Assembly: GCA_963826105.1 (NCBI GenBank)
Contig: CAWGWA010000013.1
Coordinates: 186,001-250,000 of the forward strand
Source of the DNA: WHTI01 sp963826105
GTDB taxonomy: Bacteria > Actinomycetota > CADDZG01 > WHSQ01
Length of the DNA stretch: 64,000 nucleotides
Reading direction: 5' to 3'
Part shown: positions 36,853-44,694 of the stretch, piece by piece
Position numbering within the stretch: position 1 is the stretch's first letter
Layout: each line of letters begins with the position of its first letter
Translations under genes and position numbers: made by a program
The notes under the pieces: generated by a model
What the model was told of the DNA's origin: nothing
Seen by the model: the letters and a program-made list of their open reading frames with translations, nothing else
Databases searched by the model: none

Positions 36853-38228
36853 TTCGAAGCCTGGAGCAGCTCCGCGATCGACTTCTCGATGCCTTCGGCC
36901 AGCACGCTGAGGTCGGGTGCCGCGTCGTAATCGCCGAGCAGCCCGAAGCCGATCGTGCCCGCGTAGGAGAACAGCGCGATCCCGATGGTGGTGTTGTCGG
37001 ACAGAGGCACGACCGGATAGACCTCTTTCATGCGACGCCCGAGGGTGTAGAGCGGGAACTGCGGCCCGGGAACGTTGGTAACGACGAGGTTGAACGCTCG
37101 CTGACGCGCTACCAGGCGCGATGCCTGAGCCAGGATCGTCGGCGGTGCGTACTCGCCGAAGGAGGTGAGTAGTTGGGCACCGACCGCTTGACCCGAGGAC
37201 TTGAGGTCCTTCATCTCCTCGTGGACGATCTGGAGTCGCTCAACCGGATCCGGTTCGTAGACCGGGAGCGCCGCCCACAAAGATGCAACCCGGTTCCCGA
37301 GAGCTCCCTGTTCGTGATCGGCTCGCACCGACACGGGGACCATCGCTCGCAGTTCCATATCGTCGACACGTTCGCCGCGTGATTCGAAGAGGTACCGAAG
37401 CCCTCCGGCCACCGCGGTGAGGACGACATCGTTGACCGTTCCGCCGAGCGAGTTCTTGACGCTCTTGAAGTCCTCGAGGTCGGCGAGCACGGTCTCCCAA
37501 CGGCGGTGCGGTCCGATGGATTGGTTGACCGAAGTTGGCGGCGCGGAGAACGACCCACCCACGAACGCGCCCAACGCCTTGGCTCCTTCGATCACGCGGT
37601 TCGGCAGCTTGCCCGGATCGAGGACCACAGACTGGAGCGACCGGATGGCCTCGGCAGGGGAGGTGATCCGTTCCTTAAGAGCATCGATCATCAACTGATC
37701 CGCCGTGGGTTCGGGCTCGGGGCTCCAGCGTTCGATCTCGGGCTGCTGCGGCTCCTCGGCCATGTCGAGGAGGATGGTCATGATGTCGGTGCCGGAGACC
37801 CCGTCGATCAGGCAGTGGTGGGTCTTCGAGATGAGGGCGAAGCGGCCTTCAGTGAGGCCCTCGGCGAACCAGATCTCCCATAGCGGCTTGGAACGATCCA
37901 GCTGCTGCGACATGATCCGGGCAACCAGTCGTTTGAGCTGCCCTTCGTTCCCGGGCGCGGGCAGCGCGGTGCTGCGAACGTGGTATTCGAGGTTGAAATG
38001 GGTGTCGTCGACCCACACCGGTCGCCCGAGGCCGAGGGGGACGCTGGCCAGCTTCTGGCGGAACCGAGGTACCGACTGGAGGCGCCCGCGCACCATGTCG
38101 AGGAACTCCTGGTAGTCGGGGGTCGGGCCCTCGAAGATCGCGACGCCGCCCACGTGCATGTGGGTATTGGGCCCTTCCAGGTGAAGGAAGAGCTCGTCGA
38201 GGACCTGTAGGCGTTCGTAGCGCGACAT
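36849..38228 (-). CDS. Wax ester synthase/diacylglycerol acyltransferase (WS/DGAT)
   Basis: A 459-residue protein. The catalytic HHxxxDG motif is HHCLIDG at residues 137-143. PLWEIWFAEGLTEGRF precedes it, and NDVVLTAVAGGLRYLFESRG and NVPGPQFPLYTLGRRM are conserved downstream motifs. It acylates diacylglycerol or fatty alcohols from acyl-CoA to make storage triacylglycerol or wax, as in Mycobacterium and Acinetobacter. The protein is soluble or membrane-peripheral. A TACGAT box lies 6 nt upstream of the ATG. It stands divergent from the isoaspartyl methyltransferase. Confidence 0.93.
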   Translation of the reverse strand: MSRYERLQVLDELFLHLEGPNTHMHVGGVAIFEGPTPDYQEFLDMVRGRLQSVPRFRQKLASVPLGLGRPVWVDDTHFNLEYHVRSTALPAPGNEGQLKRLVARIMSQQLDRSKPLWEIWFAEGLTEGRFALISKTHHCLIDGVSGTDIMTILLDMAEEPQQPEIERWSPEPEPTADQLMIDALKERITSPAEAIRSLQSVVLDPGKLPNRVIEGAKALGAFVGGSFSAPPTSVNQSIGPHRRWETVLADLEDFKSVKNSLGGTVNDVVLTAVAGGLRYLFESRGERVDDMELRAMVPVSVRADHEQGALGNRVASLWAALPVYEPDPVERLQIVHEEMKDLKSSGQAVGAQLLTSFGEYAPPTILAQASRLVARQRAFNLVVTNVPGPQFPLYTLGRRMKEVYPVVPLSDNTTIGIALFSYAGTIGFGLLGDYDAAPDLSVLAEGIEKSIAELLQASN

Positions 38229-38234
38229 ACTGGA

Positions 38235-38240
38235 ATCGTA
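38235..38240 (-). promoter_or_regulatory. TACGAT -10-like box for the WS/DGAT gene
   Basis: On the minus strand TACGAT ends 6 nt before the ATG at 38228, identical in sequence and spacing to the box before the ATPase gene at 306. Confidence 0.45.
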
Positions 38241-38278
38241 GCCCGGATGTCAGGCGGTCCTGCGAGAGAGTGGTGTAC

Positions 38279-38908
38279 ATGCCCAGATCGCAAGAAGGCC
38301 TCGCCCGCCTCATCGACCGAGACCGATTGGACGATGAGCGGATCGCGGCTGCCTTCCGTTCGATCGACAGGAAGATGTTCGTTCCCAAGGAATACAGAGC
38401 CGCTGCCTACGAGGATCGGCCGGTAGGGATCCCAGCCCAACAAACCACCTCGCAGCCATCGTTGATCGCCCGGATGGTCGGAGCCGCGAGGGTTCCTCCC
38501 GGCGGCCGCGTTCTCGAGGTCGGTACCGGCTACGGCTTCCAGACCGCGCTCTTGGCGCAACTCTGCCGCGAGGTGTTCTCGATCGAACGCCATGCGGAGC
38601 TTGCCGCTCAAGCCGAGGACAACCTGCGCCGTGCGGGAATCGCCAACGCCACCGTCACCGTTGGCGACGGTTGGGCGGGCTGGCCCGATCACGCTCCGTA
38701 CGACGCGATCGTCGTCTCGGCTGCCGCATCAGAGGTCCCCGATGCCCTCCGCGACCAACTCGCGGAAGATGGCCGGCTCGTGATCCCGGTGACCGAGGGG
38801 GCCAGTGACAACGTCTACCTGTTCACCAAGACCGACGGGGTCACCGGACTGGTGCGCCTCCTTACCCCGGCGCGTTTCGTCCCCCTGGTAAAGGAACCAC
38901 CGAGTTGA
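38279..38908 (+). CDS. pcm: Protein-L-isoaspartate O-methyltransferase
   Basis: A 209-residue enzyme. RKMFVPKEYRAAAYEDRPVG and QQTTSQPSLIARMVG are PIMT-specific. VLEVGTGYGFQTALLAQL is the S-adenosylmethionine-binding motif I, and YDAIVVSAAASEVPDALRDQ is the post-motif region. It methylates isoaspartyl residues in aged proteins to start their repair. The ATG 38279 start leaves a normal length; two GTG codons just upstream (38270, 38273) are alternatives. Confidence 0.88.
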   Translation: MPRSQEGLARLIDRDRLDDERIAAAFRSIDRKMFVPKEYRAAAYEDRPVGIPAQQTTSQPSLIARMVGAARVPPGGRVLEVGTGYGFQTALLAQLCREVFSIERHAELAAQAEDNLRRAGIANATVTVGDGWAGWPDHAPYDAIVVSAAASEVPDALRDQLAEDGRLVIPVTEGASDNVYLFTKTDGVTGLVRLLTPARFVPLVKEPPS

Positions 38909-38924
38909 GGAGTGTGGGCTCCAG

Positions 38925-38959
38925 AGGCCCCTGACCGGGCCCAGATCCCCCTGGGGCCT
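38925..38959. terminator. Hairpin after the isoaspartyl methyltransferase gene
   Basis: AGGCCCC (38925-38931) pairs perfectly with GGGGCCT (38953-38959). The loop is 21 nt and contains a smaller CCCAG/CTGGG stem. No T-run follows, so it is a weak or Rho-aided terminator at best. Confidence 0.3.
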
Positions 38960-38992
38960 GTGGAAAACCCGGGAATTGTCGCAGCCCTTCCC

Positions 38993-38998
38993 TAGGGT
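38993..38998 (+). promoter_or_regulatory. TAGGGT -10-like box for rmuC
   Basis: TAGGGT ends 6 nt before the ATG at 39005. There is no ribosome-binding site. Confidence 0.4.
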
Positions 38999-39004
38999 GA
39001 CCAC

Positions 39005-40066
39005 ATGAACACCATGAGTCTCATCTTGCTCGTCTTGCTCTGCCTCGCCGCCGGAGGAGGGATCGCCCTGGTCGTCTCGCCGAGGCGCTCGACGCGCTCG
39101 GACGAAGACATGCGCGCCCTGAGGGCGGAACTGGCCCATCTCGGGCAGCGGGTCTCGCTCGACACCAACCGGGTGGCCGAGCGGCTCGAGGGGATCGATT
39201 CGCGGATGACCGAGACCCAGAGCACTTCGACGGGGATGGCGCAGGGGATATTCGAGCGCCTGGGGCAGGTCCAAAGCGCGACCGAATCGGTCGCCGAGCA
39301 AGCACGCGAGTTCACCCAGTTGCAGGATCTCCTCAAGGCCCCCAAGGCGCGAGGAGGGCTCGGCGAGGCGATGCTCGAAGAGCTTCTCCGGCAGGTCCTT
39401 CCGCCGCAGTCGTACTCGATGCAGCATCGCTTCCGCTCCGGACGGGTCGTGGATGCCGCCGTCAAGGCCGGGGGCAAGCTCGTCTGCATCGACTCGAAGT
39501 TCCCACTGTCCAACTACAAGCGGATGTGCGACGCGAGCGATGAGATCGAACGGATCGACGCCGAGCGCTCCTTCACCGCCGATGTCGCCCGCCACATCAA
39601 GGACATCTCTACCCGTTACATCCTCCCGGACGAAGACACCTTCGACTTCGCGGTGATGTACGTGCCGGCTGAGGGCGTTTACGCGGAGGTCCTTCGTCTC
39701 AGCCACCGCAAGCAACCGCTGTTCGAAGGTGCGATCGAGTCCCGCGTCATCCCTATGTCGCCCCTCAACCTCTATGGCTATCTCCAGACGATCCTCTTCG
39801 GTCTCAAATGCCTCAGCATCGAGGAGGATGCCCAGCGCATCCTCGACATCTGTGGACGTCTCTTTCAGGACGTCAATCGATTCACCGACGAGTACGACAC
39901 GCTGGGCCGCCACCTCGGTCACGCTCGCAACAAGTACGAAGAGGGCCGCGTCCGCCTCGATCGTTTCCGCGACACGATCGACCGGATGGTCGACCTCAGG
40001 GAGCCCGACGAGGTTGTCGAGGAGGGCGAGGACCGGCCCCCGCTCGAGGCGGTCGGGGACTTCTAA
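39005..40066 (+). CDS. rmuC: RmuC-family DNA recombination protein
   Basis: A 353-residue protein. The N-terminal helix LILLVLLCLAAGGGIALVVS anchors it in the membrane, followed by a coiled-coil stretch (residues ~30-105). The RmuC nuclease-like core follows: RGGLGEAMLEELLRQVLPPQ, KLVCIDSKFPLSNYKRM (the restriction-enzyme-like D-x-K motif), DEDTFDFAVMYVPAEGVYAE and VIPMSPLNLYGYLQTILFGL. RmuC limits inversions between short repeats. Length and motif order are normal. Its neighbourhood adds another DNA-end factor to a window already rich in them. Confidence 0.92.
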   Translation: MNTMSLILLVLLCLAAGGGIALVVSPRRSTRSDEDMRALRAELAHLGQRVSLDTNRVAERLEGIDSRMTETQSTSTGMAQGIFERLGQVQSATESVAEQAREFTQLQDLLKAPKARGGLGEAMLEELLRQVLPPQSYSMQHRFRSGRVVDAAVKAGGKLVCIDSKFPLSNYKRMCDASDEIERIDAERSFTADVARHIKDISTRYILPDEDTFDFAVMYVPAEGVYAEVLRLSHRKQPLFEGAIESRVIPMSPLNLYGYLQTILFGLKCLSIEEDAQRILDICGRLFQDVNRFTDEYDTLGRHLGHARNKYEEGRVRLDRFRDTIDRMVDLREPDEVVEEGEDRPPLEAVGDF

Positions 40067-40078
40067 GACGCCGGTCAC

Positions 40079-40273
40079 CTAGCAGCCTTCATCGCTACCG
40101 GGTGGGTCCCAGCTTCCGGTCAGGTAGTCATCGCTGATGTCGACGAGGATCGCTACGAGATCTGATGCCGCCTCGAATCCGTCGGAACGGAGCCGGTCTC
40201 TGACTCCGGCCAGCGTTCCCGCGAGCATGACGATCATGAGGTCGCCCAGATCCGGCCTCGGTTCGGTTTTCAT
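40079..40273 (-). CDS. Small acidic protein of unknown function
   Basis: A 64-residue protein, MKTEPRPDLGDLMIVMLAGT onward, with predicted helices and many Asp/Glu (SDEGC at the end). No family recognised. Its ATG overlaps the stop of the tiny zinc-ribbon-like gene upstream (ATGA), which is the main evidence that both are real. Confidence 0.45.
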   Translation of the reverse strand: MKTEPRPDLGDLMIVMLAGTLAGVRDRLRSDGFEAASDLVAILVDISDDYLTGSWDPPGSDEGC

Positions 40274-40437
40274 CGTCCGCTCTTCTCCGGCTGCATCACG
40301 TCGCGGTGTGCCCGCCAGTAATGGCGCCTGACCGCCGGTCCGGCCGACCAGCCCTTCGGGACGTGGATCCGTTTCCCGCAGGTCCGGCACTTCGGTGCCT
40401 TGGACTTGGCACCACTGGGGCCCTTCTTCGGGCTCAT
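40270..40437 (-). CDS. Very small zinc-finger-like protein
   Basis: A 55-residue basic protein, MSPKKGPSGAKSKAPKCRTC onward. A CxxC pair (CRTC) followed by RHYWRAHRD gives a C-x2-C ... H-x4-H arrangement like a single zinc finger. GAGGTGG lies ~7 nt upstream of the ATG at 40437; I reject the longer frame to 40500. It is coupled by an ATGA overlap to the 64-residue protein. Function unknown. Confidence 0.5.
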   Translation of the reverse strand: MSPKKGPSGAKSKAPKCRTCGKRIHVPKGWSAGPAVRRHYWRAHRDVMQPEKSGR

Positions 40438-40528
40438 CGCTACCACCTCGCTGCCCGGGATTGTGGATCCACCTCCGACGTTAAGGAGGTGGTGTGACAC
40501 GAGACGCGATATCGGCTATCCAAGGTCT

Positions 40529-41560
40529 ATGAGAGCCCTTTGCATCGATGACTACGGACTCGATCACGTCGCAGTCAGGGACTTGGATGAGCCCGTGGTC
40601 GGCCCCGGAGAGGTCCTGGTCGGGATCAAGGCGTGCGCTCTGAATCGTCTCGACATCTGGACCCTGACCGGGTCCCTGGGGATCGACATCGCCTTTCCCC
40701 ACATCCTGGGTGCCGACGCCGCCGGTGAGATCCTCGAGGCCGGTCCGGGGGTGAAGGGATACAAGCCGGGAACCCGGGTGCTGATCAACCCCGGTATCTC
40801 TTGTGGGGAGTGCGAACTGTGCCGGGCGGGCGAGCAATCCGAATGCCCGGGCTTCTCGATGATGGGTGAGCACGTCCCCGGAACCTTCGCGGAGAAGGTC
40901 TCGGTCCCGGCGAGCAACGTCTTCCCCTTTCCCGACCACCTCTCCTTCCCCGAAGCCGCGGCGCTCGGAGTCACCTTCGTCACTGCCTACCGGATGCTCT
41001 TCACGCGCGGACACCTGGAGCCGGGGGAGTGGGTCTTGATCACCGGGATCGGCGGCGGACTCGCGATGTCACTTCTCCAACTTGCTCGGCCGGTCGCGGG
41101 GCGGATCTACGTGACCTCTTCTTCCGACGAGAAGATCAGGCGGGCACTCGAACTCGGAGCCGATGAGGGGATCAATTACAAAGAGAAGGACTTCGCCAAG
41201 GAGATCAGGCACATGACCGGCAAGAGGGGCGTCGATCTGGTCGTCGATTCCGCGTCCGGAGATGGCCTCGATACCGGGCTGCGCGCTCTTCGCAAGGGTG
41301 GTCGTCTGGTCACGGCAGGCGCCACGGCCGGCGGCAAGGCGACGATCAACGCGCAACGGTTGTTCTGGAACCAGCTGTCTTTGGTCGGCTCGACGATGGG
41401 CTCGCACAACGACTTCTCGGAGATGTTGCGGTACGTGGGGGGTTCGAAGCTCACACCACCGATCGATCGGACCTTCCCGTTCGAGGACGGAGCCGACGCG
41501 GTGCGTTATCTGGATACCGGCGAGCAGCTCGGAAAGGTCGTGCTCGAGCTCGAGCTCTGA
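40529..41560 (+). CDS. Medium-chain dehydrogenase/reductase (zinc-type alcohol dehydrogenase family)
   Basis: A 343-residue protein. GDVxVxVxACALNRLDIW-type start, then HILGADAAGEILEAGPGVKG. The structural-zinc loop CGECELCRAGEQSECPG has all four Cys. The Rossmann region LITGIGGGLAMSLLQLA binds NAD(P). At the catalytic-zinc position the usual Cys is replaced by Asn (ALNRLD), as in quinone-oxidoreductase-like members, so a simple alcohol dehydrogenase role is doubtful. The start is followed by a normal N-terminal MRALCIDDYG. The upstream sequence TATCCA has the spacing but not the exact form of the TANNNT box. Confidence 0.88.
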   Translation: MRALCIDDYGLDHVAVRDLDEPVVGPGEVLVGIKACALNRLDIWTLTGSLGIDIAFPHILGADAAGEILEAGPGVKGYKPGTRVLINPGISCGECELCRAGEQSECPGFSMMGEHVPGTFAEKVSVPASNVFPFPDHLSFPEAAALGVTFVTAYRMLFTRGHLEPGEWVLITGIGGGLAMSLLQLARPVAGRIYVTSSSDEKIRRALELGADEGINYKEKDFAKEIRHMTGKRGVDLVVDSASGDGLDTGLRALRKGGRLVTAGATAGGKATINAQRLFWNQLSLVGSTMGSHNDFSEMLRYVGGSKLTPPIDRTFPFEDGADAVRYLDTGEQLGKVVLELEL

Positions 41561-41563
41561 TCG

Positions 41564-42799
41564 TTAGGGCGCGTACATCCGGGACAGGAGGCTCTTCGCC
41601 ATCCTTACCGCAGCGTTCCGCTTGTAGGTGATCGAGTAGGCGAAACGCCGGTCCATGTCCGGACCGGTGTCGCCGAGGTCCAGCGCCGCGAACCCGGCGG
41701 CGAAATGCGATCCGATCACGACCACGACCCATTCGTTCCTCAGGGTGTCCGTCGGCTCGAGGTTCGTACCCCTGACCCCTTTGCCGGGGTCACCGTTGAG
41801 CCCGGCGCCAAAAGCGGCGACCAGAGGGAGTTCCGCGGCGAGCGCTTCGTAGAGATTCTTGGTTGCCGCGGTGAAGTGGCGCATCTCCTGGAAGGTGCTG
41901 AGAACGACCGGAGGTACGTCAAGCGCGGTCGCCTGGTGCTCGAGGTGCCTGCTGATCTCGAAGAGGATGCGCTTCGGGCCGCGACGGACCGGGCGCATGG
42001 CTGCAACGATCTCGAATGGGGATCGTTCGACCGAAACGGCATCACGGGTCCCCAGCCTCAGCACCTCCGACGGTTCCTTGGGCGGAACCAGCTCCCCCGG
42101 ATGGTCGAACAACCATCCTTGCCCAAGGGTCGCGCCCATGGCGATCCCGGCGAGGCGCTGGACCTCGGTTTCGATACCTTCCGAAATGACCTGGGCTCCC
42201 GTTCGTTCGACCTCAGCATCGACGGCATGGATGATCTTGGCTTCGTCTTGGCTTGTGCGGTTATGCACCAACTGGATGTCCAACTTGAGGATGTCCGGAC
42301 TGAGGAACGGCAGCATCGCCAGGGAGCGAGGGTCGGCGCCGATGTCGTCGAGGGCCACGCTCCAACCCGCCCCCGTGATGCGCTCGATGCGCTTGAGCAG
42401 TTCGGCCGGAGAGCGGGTCATGTCACGTTCGGTGATCTCCCAGACGACACGAAGTTGTCGCCTTGCGTTCTCCCAGATCTCGTGGTCCTCCTGGTCACCC
42501 TCGCCGACGACTTCGGACTCGATGTTGACGAACAGAGGGATCGACTTCGTCAGGCCTGCCTCGAGTGCTCCCCTGAGAGCGGCGGTGCGGCATGCGTATT
42601 CGAGGGCGGGCAAGACTCCCGCGCTCCGCGCCTCGGCGAAGAGGTGGGCGGGAGATTCGAGATCGGAGCCTTTGGGACCTCTGGCGAGCGCTTCGTACGC
42701 GACGATCTCACCCGACTCGATCTTCACTATCGGTTGATAAACCGAGTGAACCAAGCCCTTCGAAAGGACATCGTGGATAGTCATCGTTTGGGTATCCAT
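41564..42799 (-). CDS. EAL-domain protein with C-terminal DICT sensory domain
   Basis: A 411-residue protein. The EAL domain spans residues ~15-250: YEALARG with the signature Glu36, NIESE, EITERD, the second metal motif LDDIGAD (canonical LDDFGTG), KLDI, EGIET and GQGWLF. Residues ~255-411 look like a DICT domain (SPFEIVAAMRPVRRGPKRIL, WVVVVIGSHFAAGFAALDLG). EAL enzymes hydrolyse cyclic di-GMP, and DICT domains are light or ligand sensors associated with cyanobacterial and actinobacterial two-component proteins. The DDxG aspartates persist, so activity is possible despite the changed flanking residues. The stop is 3 bp from the convergent dehydrogenase stop. Confidence 0.8.
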   Translation of the reverse strand: MDTQTMTIHDVLSKGLVHSVYQPIVKIESGEIVAYEALARGPKGSDLESPAHLFAEARSAGVLPALEYACRTAALRGALEAGLTKSIPLFVNIESEVVGEGDQEDHEIWENARRQLRVVWEITERDMTRSPAELLKRIERITGAGWSVALDDIGADPRSLAMLPFLSPDILKLDIQLVHNRTSQDEAKIIHAVDAEVERTGAQVISEGIETEVQRLAGIAMGATLGQGWLFDHPGELVPPKEPSEVLRLGTRDAVSVERSPFEIVAAMRPVRRGPKRILFEISRHLEHQATALDVPPVVLSTFQEMRHFTAATKNLYEALAAELPLVAAFGAGLNGDPGKGVRGTNLEPTDTLRNEWVVVVIGSHFAAGFAALDLGDTGPDMDRRFAYSITYKRNAAVRMAKSLLSRMYAP

Positions 42800-42884
42800 T
42801 CGACGCCCGCTCTCTTGCTACAACCCTACGCCGCCCGCTCTTGCCACAACCCAATCTTAGGCTTGTTTCGCCATTAGTGAACCC

Positions 42885-43775
42885 TTAGATGACGGCCGCC
42901 CGGATCGCCTTGGCTACCGCCTCGGTGGCCAGGGGGCCCAGGAGGTCGAGATTGGCCGGTGCGGATCCCGCTCGAGGGGGAGCGGCGACGGCGAAGGTGA
43001 CGTCGCCGTCGTAGCGGGTGTGTGCCGGACGCACCGCAGTGGTGATGCCGTCTGACCCTCGACCGGCGAGCCATCTCACTTCCTGCTTGGTGAGACTTGC
43101 CTCAACCGCGACGAGAGCGAGGACGGTACTCGTCGGAAAGTCTTGATCGTCGGGAAGCAGTTCTTCCGGCTCGGCGGCCGGGGCCGAGGTTCCGCGCAGC
43201 ACGGTCCCGTCGGCCGCCATGATGTCGCCCACCGCGTTCACGACCGCGATGGCGGTCACCGCAGCATCGCCGTGCTCGGCGCGGCCGAACCCGAGTCCTC
43301 CCGGTGCGGAGAACTCCAGGCCCGCCCACTTCCCGACCGTCGTGCCGCTGCCCGCACCCACGCGGCCGGCGTCGACGGCTCCTGCGGTGGCGGCGTCGCA
43401 GGCGGCGCGACCTTCAGCGTGCCCCGGCCTGACCGTGGGATCGCCCGAACCGAGGTCGAACACGACGGCGGCCGGGACGATAGGGACCGTCGCAACCGGG
43501 GTTTGGTATCCGATGTCTCGTTCCGCGAGCCACGCGGCGACACCGTCTGCGCTCGCAAGTCCGAACGCGCTTCCCCCAGTGAGAACGATCCCGTGAGTCT
43601 CGGTCAGCCTTCGATCGAGGTCGAGAAGGACGAGTTCGCGCGATCCAGGTGACGACCCTCTGATGTCGCACGAGGTGACGTTCCCCGCGGGCGGGAGCAC
43701 GACGGTGCACCCGGTCAGAGCGACCGCGTCGGTGTAGTGCCCGACCTTGAACCCGAATCCCAGGGAACCCGTCAA
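42885..43775 (-). CDS. P1-family (S58/DmpA-like) peptidase
   Basis: A 296-residue protein starting at a TTG that overlaps the stop of the oxidoreductase upstream (TTGA). VGHYTDAVALTGCTVVLPPA, VTSCDIRGSSPGS, GIVLTGGSAFGLASADGVAA and KWAGLEFSAPGGLGFGR are strong P1/DmpA signatures, followed by VNAVGDIMAADGTVLRG and the C-terminal DLLGPLATEAVAKAI. These N-terminal-nucleophile enzymes release N-terminal amino acids or open beta-peptides and self-cleave at an internal Thr/Ser. An open reading frame to 44624 would fuse it to the oxidoreductase, but only because of a frame change there. Confidence 0.85.
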   Translation of the reverse strand: MTGSLGFGFKVGHYTDAVALTGCTVVLPPAGNVTSCDIRGSSPGSRELVLLDLDRRLTETHGIVLTGGSAFGLASADGVAAWLAERDIGYQTPVATVPIVPAAVVFDLGSGDPTVRPGHAEGRAACDAATAGAVDAGRVGAGSGTTVGKWAGLEFSAPGGLGFGRAEHGDAAVTAIAVVNAVGDIMAADGTVLRGTSAPAAEPEELLPDDQDFPTSTVLALVAVEASLTKQEVRWLAGRGSDGITTAVRPAHTRYDGDVTFAVAAPPRAGSAPANLDLLGPLATEAVAKAIRAAVI

Positions 43776-44624
43776 CGGGATTCCTGGTAGCTGTAGCGCT
43801 CTTCGAGCCAGGGGTCGGCGCGGTTGTGATAGCCGCGCAACTCCCAGAACCCCCGGCGATCGGCCGCGATGAGTTCGAATCTTCGAACCCACTTCACGCT
43901 CTTCCACGCGTAGTACTTGGGAACGACGAGGCGCAGAGGGAATCCATGTTTCGGAGCGAGGTCCTGCGCCGTTGTGCGCCCACGCGACCATGACGTCGTC
44001 ATCGAGCAAGACCTCGAGCGGCAGATTCGCGGTGTACCCGTCCCCGTCGCCGACGCTTACATGGGTGGCCGAATCGCGGGGCATCGCGAGATCGAGGATC
44101 GTCGTCATCTTCACGCCGGTCCAGTAGTTGTCGAGCTTCGACCACCCCGTAACGCAATGGAAGTCCGAACGCATCTCCATCCCGGGCAGGGACTTGAGCT
44201 CCGCGTAGGTCAGGGTGACGGGGCTCTCGACCTCGCCGCCGACCTCGAGCCGCCACGACGACTCGTCGAACCGGGGGACACCGCCGACGTGCAAGACGGG
44301 CCACCCTCGAGTGACTCGTTGTCCCGGAGGGACGCGGTCGCGAGCATGTTCCGGGAGGTCGGACACCTGGATGCTCCCGCCGGAGCCTTCGTAGTCCTCG
44401 ACCTCTGGCTCGGCATCCCGGGCGGTAGAGCGTGCAAGGTCGTTCATTCGCAACTGGATCAGCTTGACCGTGTCGTCGTTAGCCTCGGTCATCGCCATCT
44501 TCAACGCCTTCTCGTAGCGTCGCCTGGCGCGTTGCCGAGCCTTCTCCTCACCGCCGGGCTTGGCGTACTTGATGAAGTTGTCGGCGATCTCAATCTGTTT
44601 GAAGATCTGCTCGGTGGTCGGCAT
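43772..44624 (-). CDS. Molybdopterin-dependent oxidoreductase (sulfite-oxidase-like), frameshifted
   Basis: The N-terminal ~70 residues are a charged helical extension (MPTTEQIFKQIEIADNFIKY onward). The fold then begins at GWPVLHVGGVPRFDESSWRL and has LTYAELKSLPGMEMRSDFHC-VTGWS, in which the Cys is the molybdenum ligand. A frame change near 43970 is needed to reach HGFPLRLVVPKYYAWKSVKW and the C-terminal RADPWLEERYSYQES. Repaired length is ~284 residues. It lacks the Tat signal of the YedY/MsrP type, so it is probably cytoplasmic. The substrate is unknown. A TAGGCT box lies 6 nt upstream, and the downstream P1 peptidase is coupled by overlap. Confidence 0.75.
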
Positions 44625-44630
44625 ACTGGC

Positions 44631-44636
44631 AGCCTA
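44631..44636 (-). promoter_or_regulatory. TAGGCT -10-like box for the oxidoreductase
   Basis: TAGGCT on the minus strand ends 6 nt before the ATG at 44624. Confidence 0.4.
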
Positions 44637-44681
44637 TCCATGCGACGTGGTCGTGTTGCCATCAACGAGCCGGCGGTCAAC

Positions 44682-44687
44682 TAGAGT
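44682..44687 (+). promoter_or_regulatory. TAGAGT -10-like box for prfC
   Basis: TAGAGT ends 7 nt before GTG 44695 and overlaps the alternative GTG at 44686. This supports 44695 as the true start. Confidence 0.4.
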
Positions 44688-44694
44688 GAGCCGC

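Noticed and set aside
43860..43885. TTCGAATCTTCGAA, like a tRNA T-loop
   Set aside because: No acceptor or anticodon stem around it, and it lies inside the oxidoreductase gene. No tRNA found in the window.
42885..44624. One 579-residue fused oxidoreductase-peptidase protein
   Set aside because: The join region (residues ~230-275) is out-of-frame nonsense; the true oxidoreductase C-terminus is readable in another frame to a stop at 43772, overlapping a TTG start for the peptidase.
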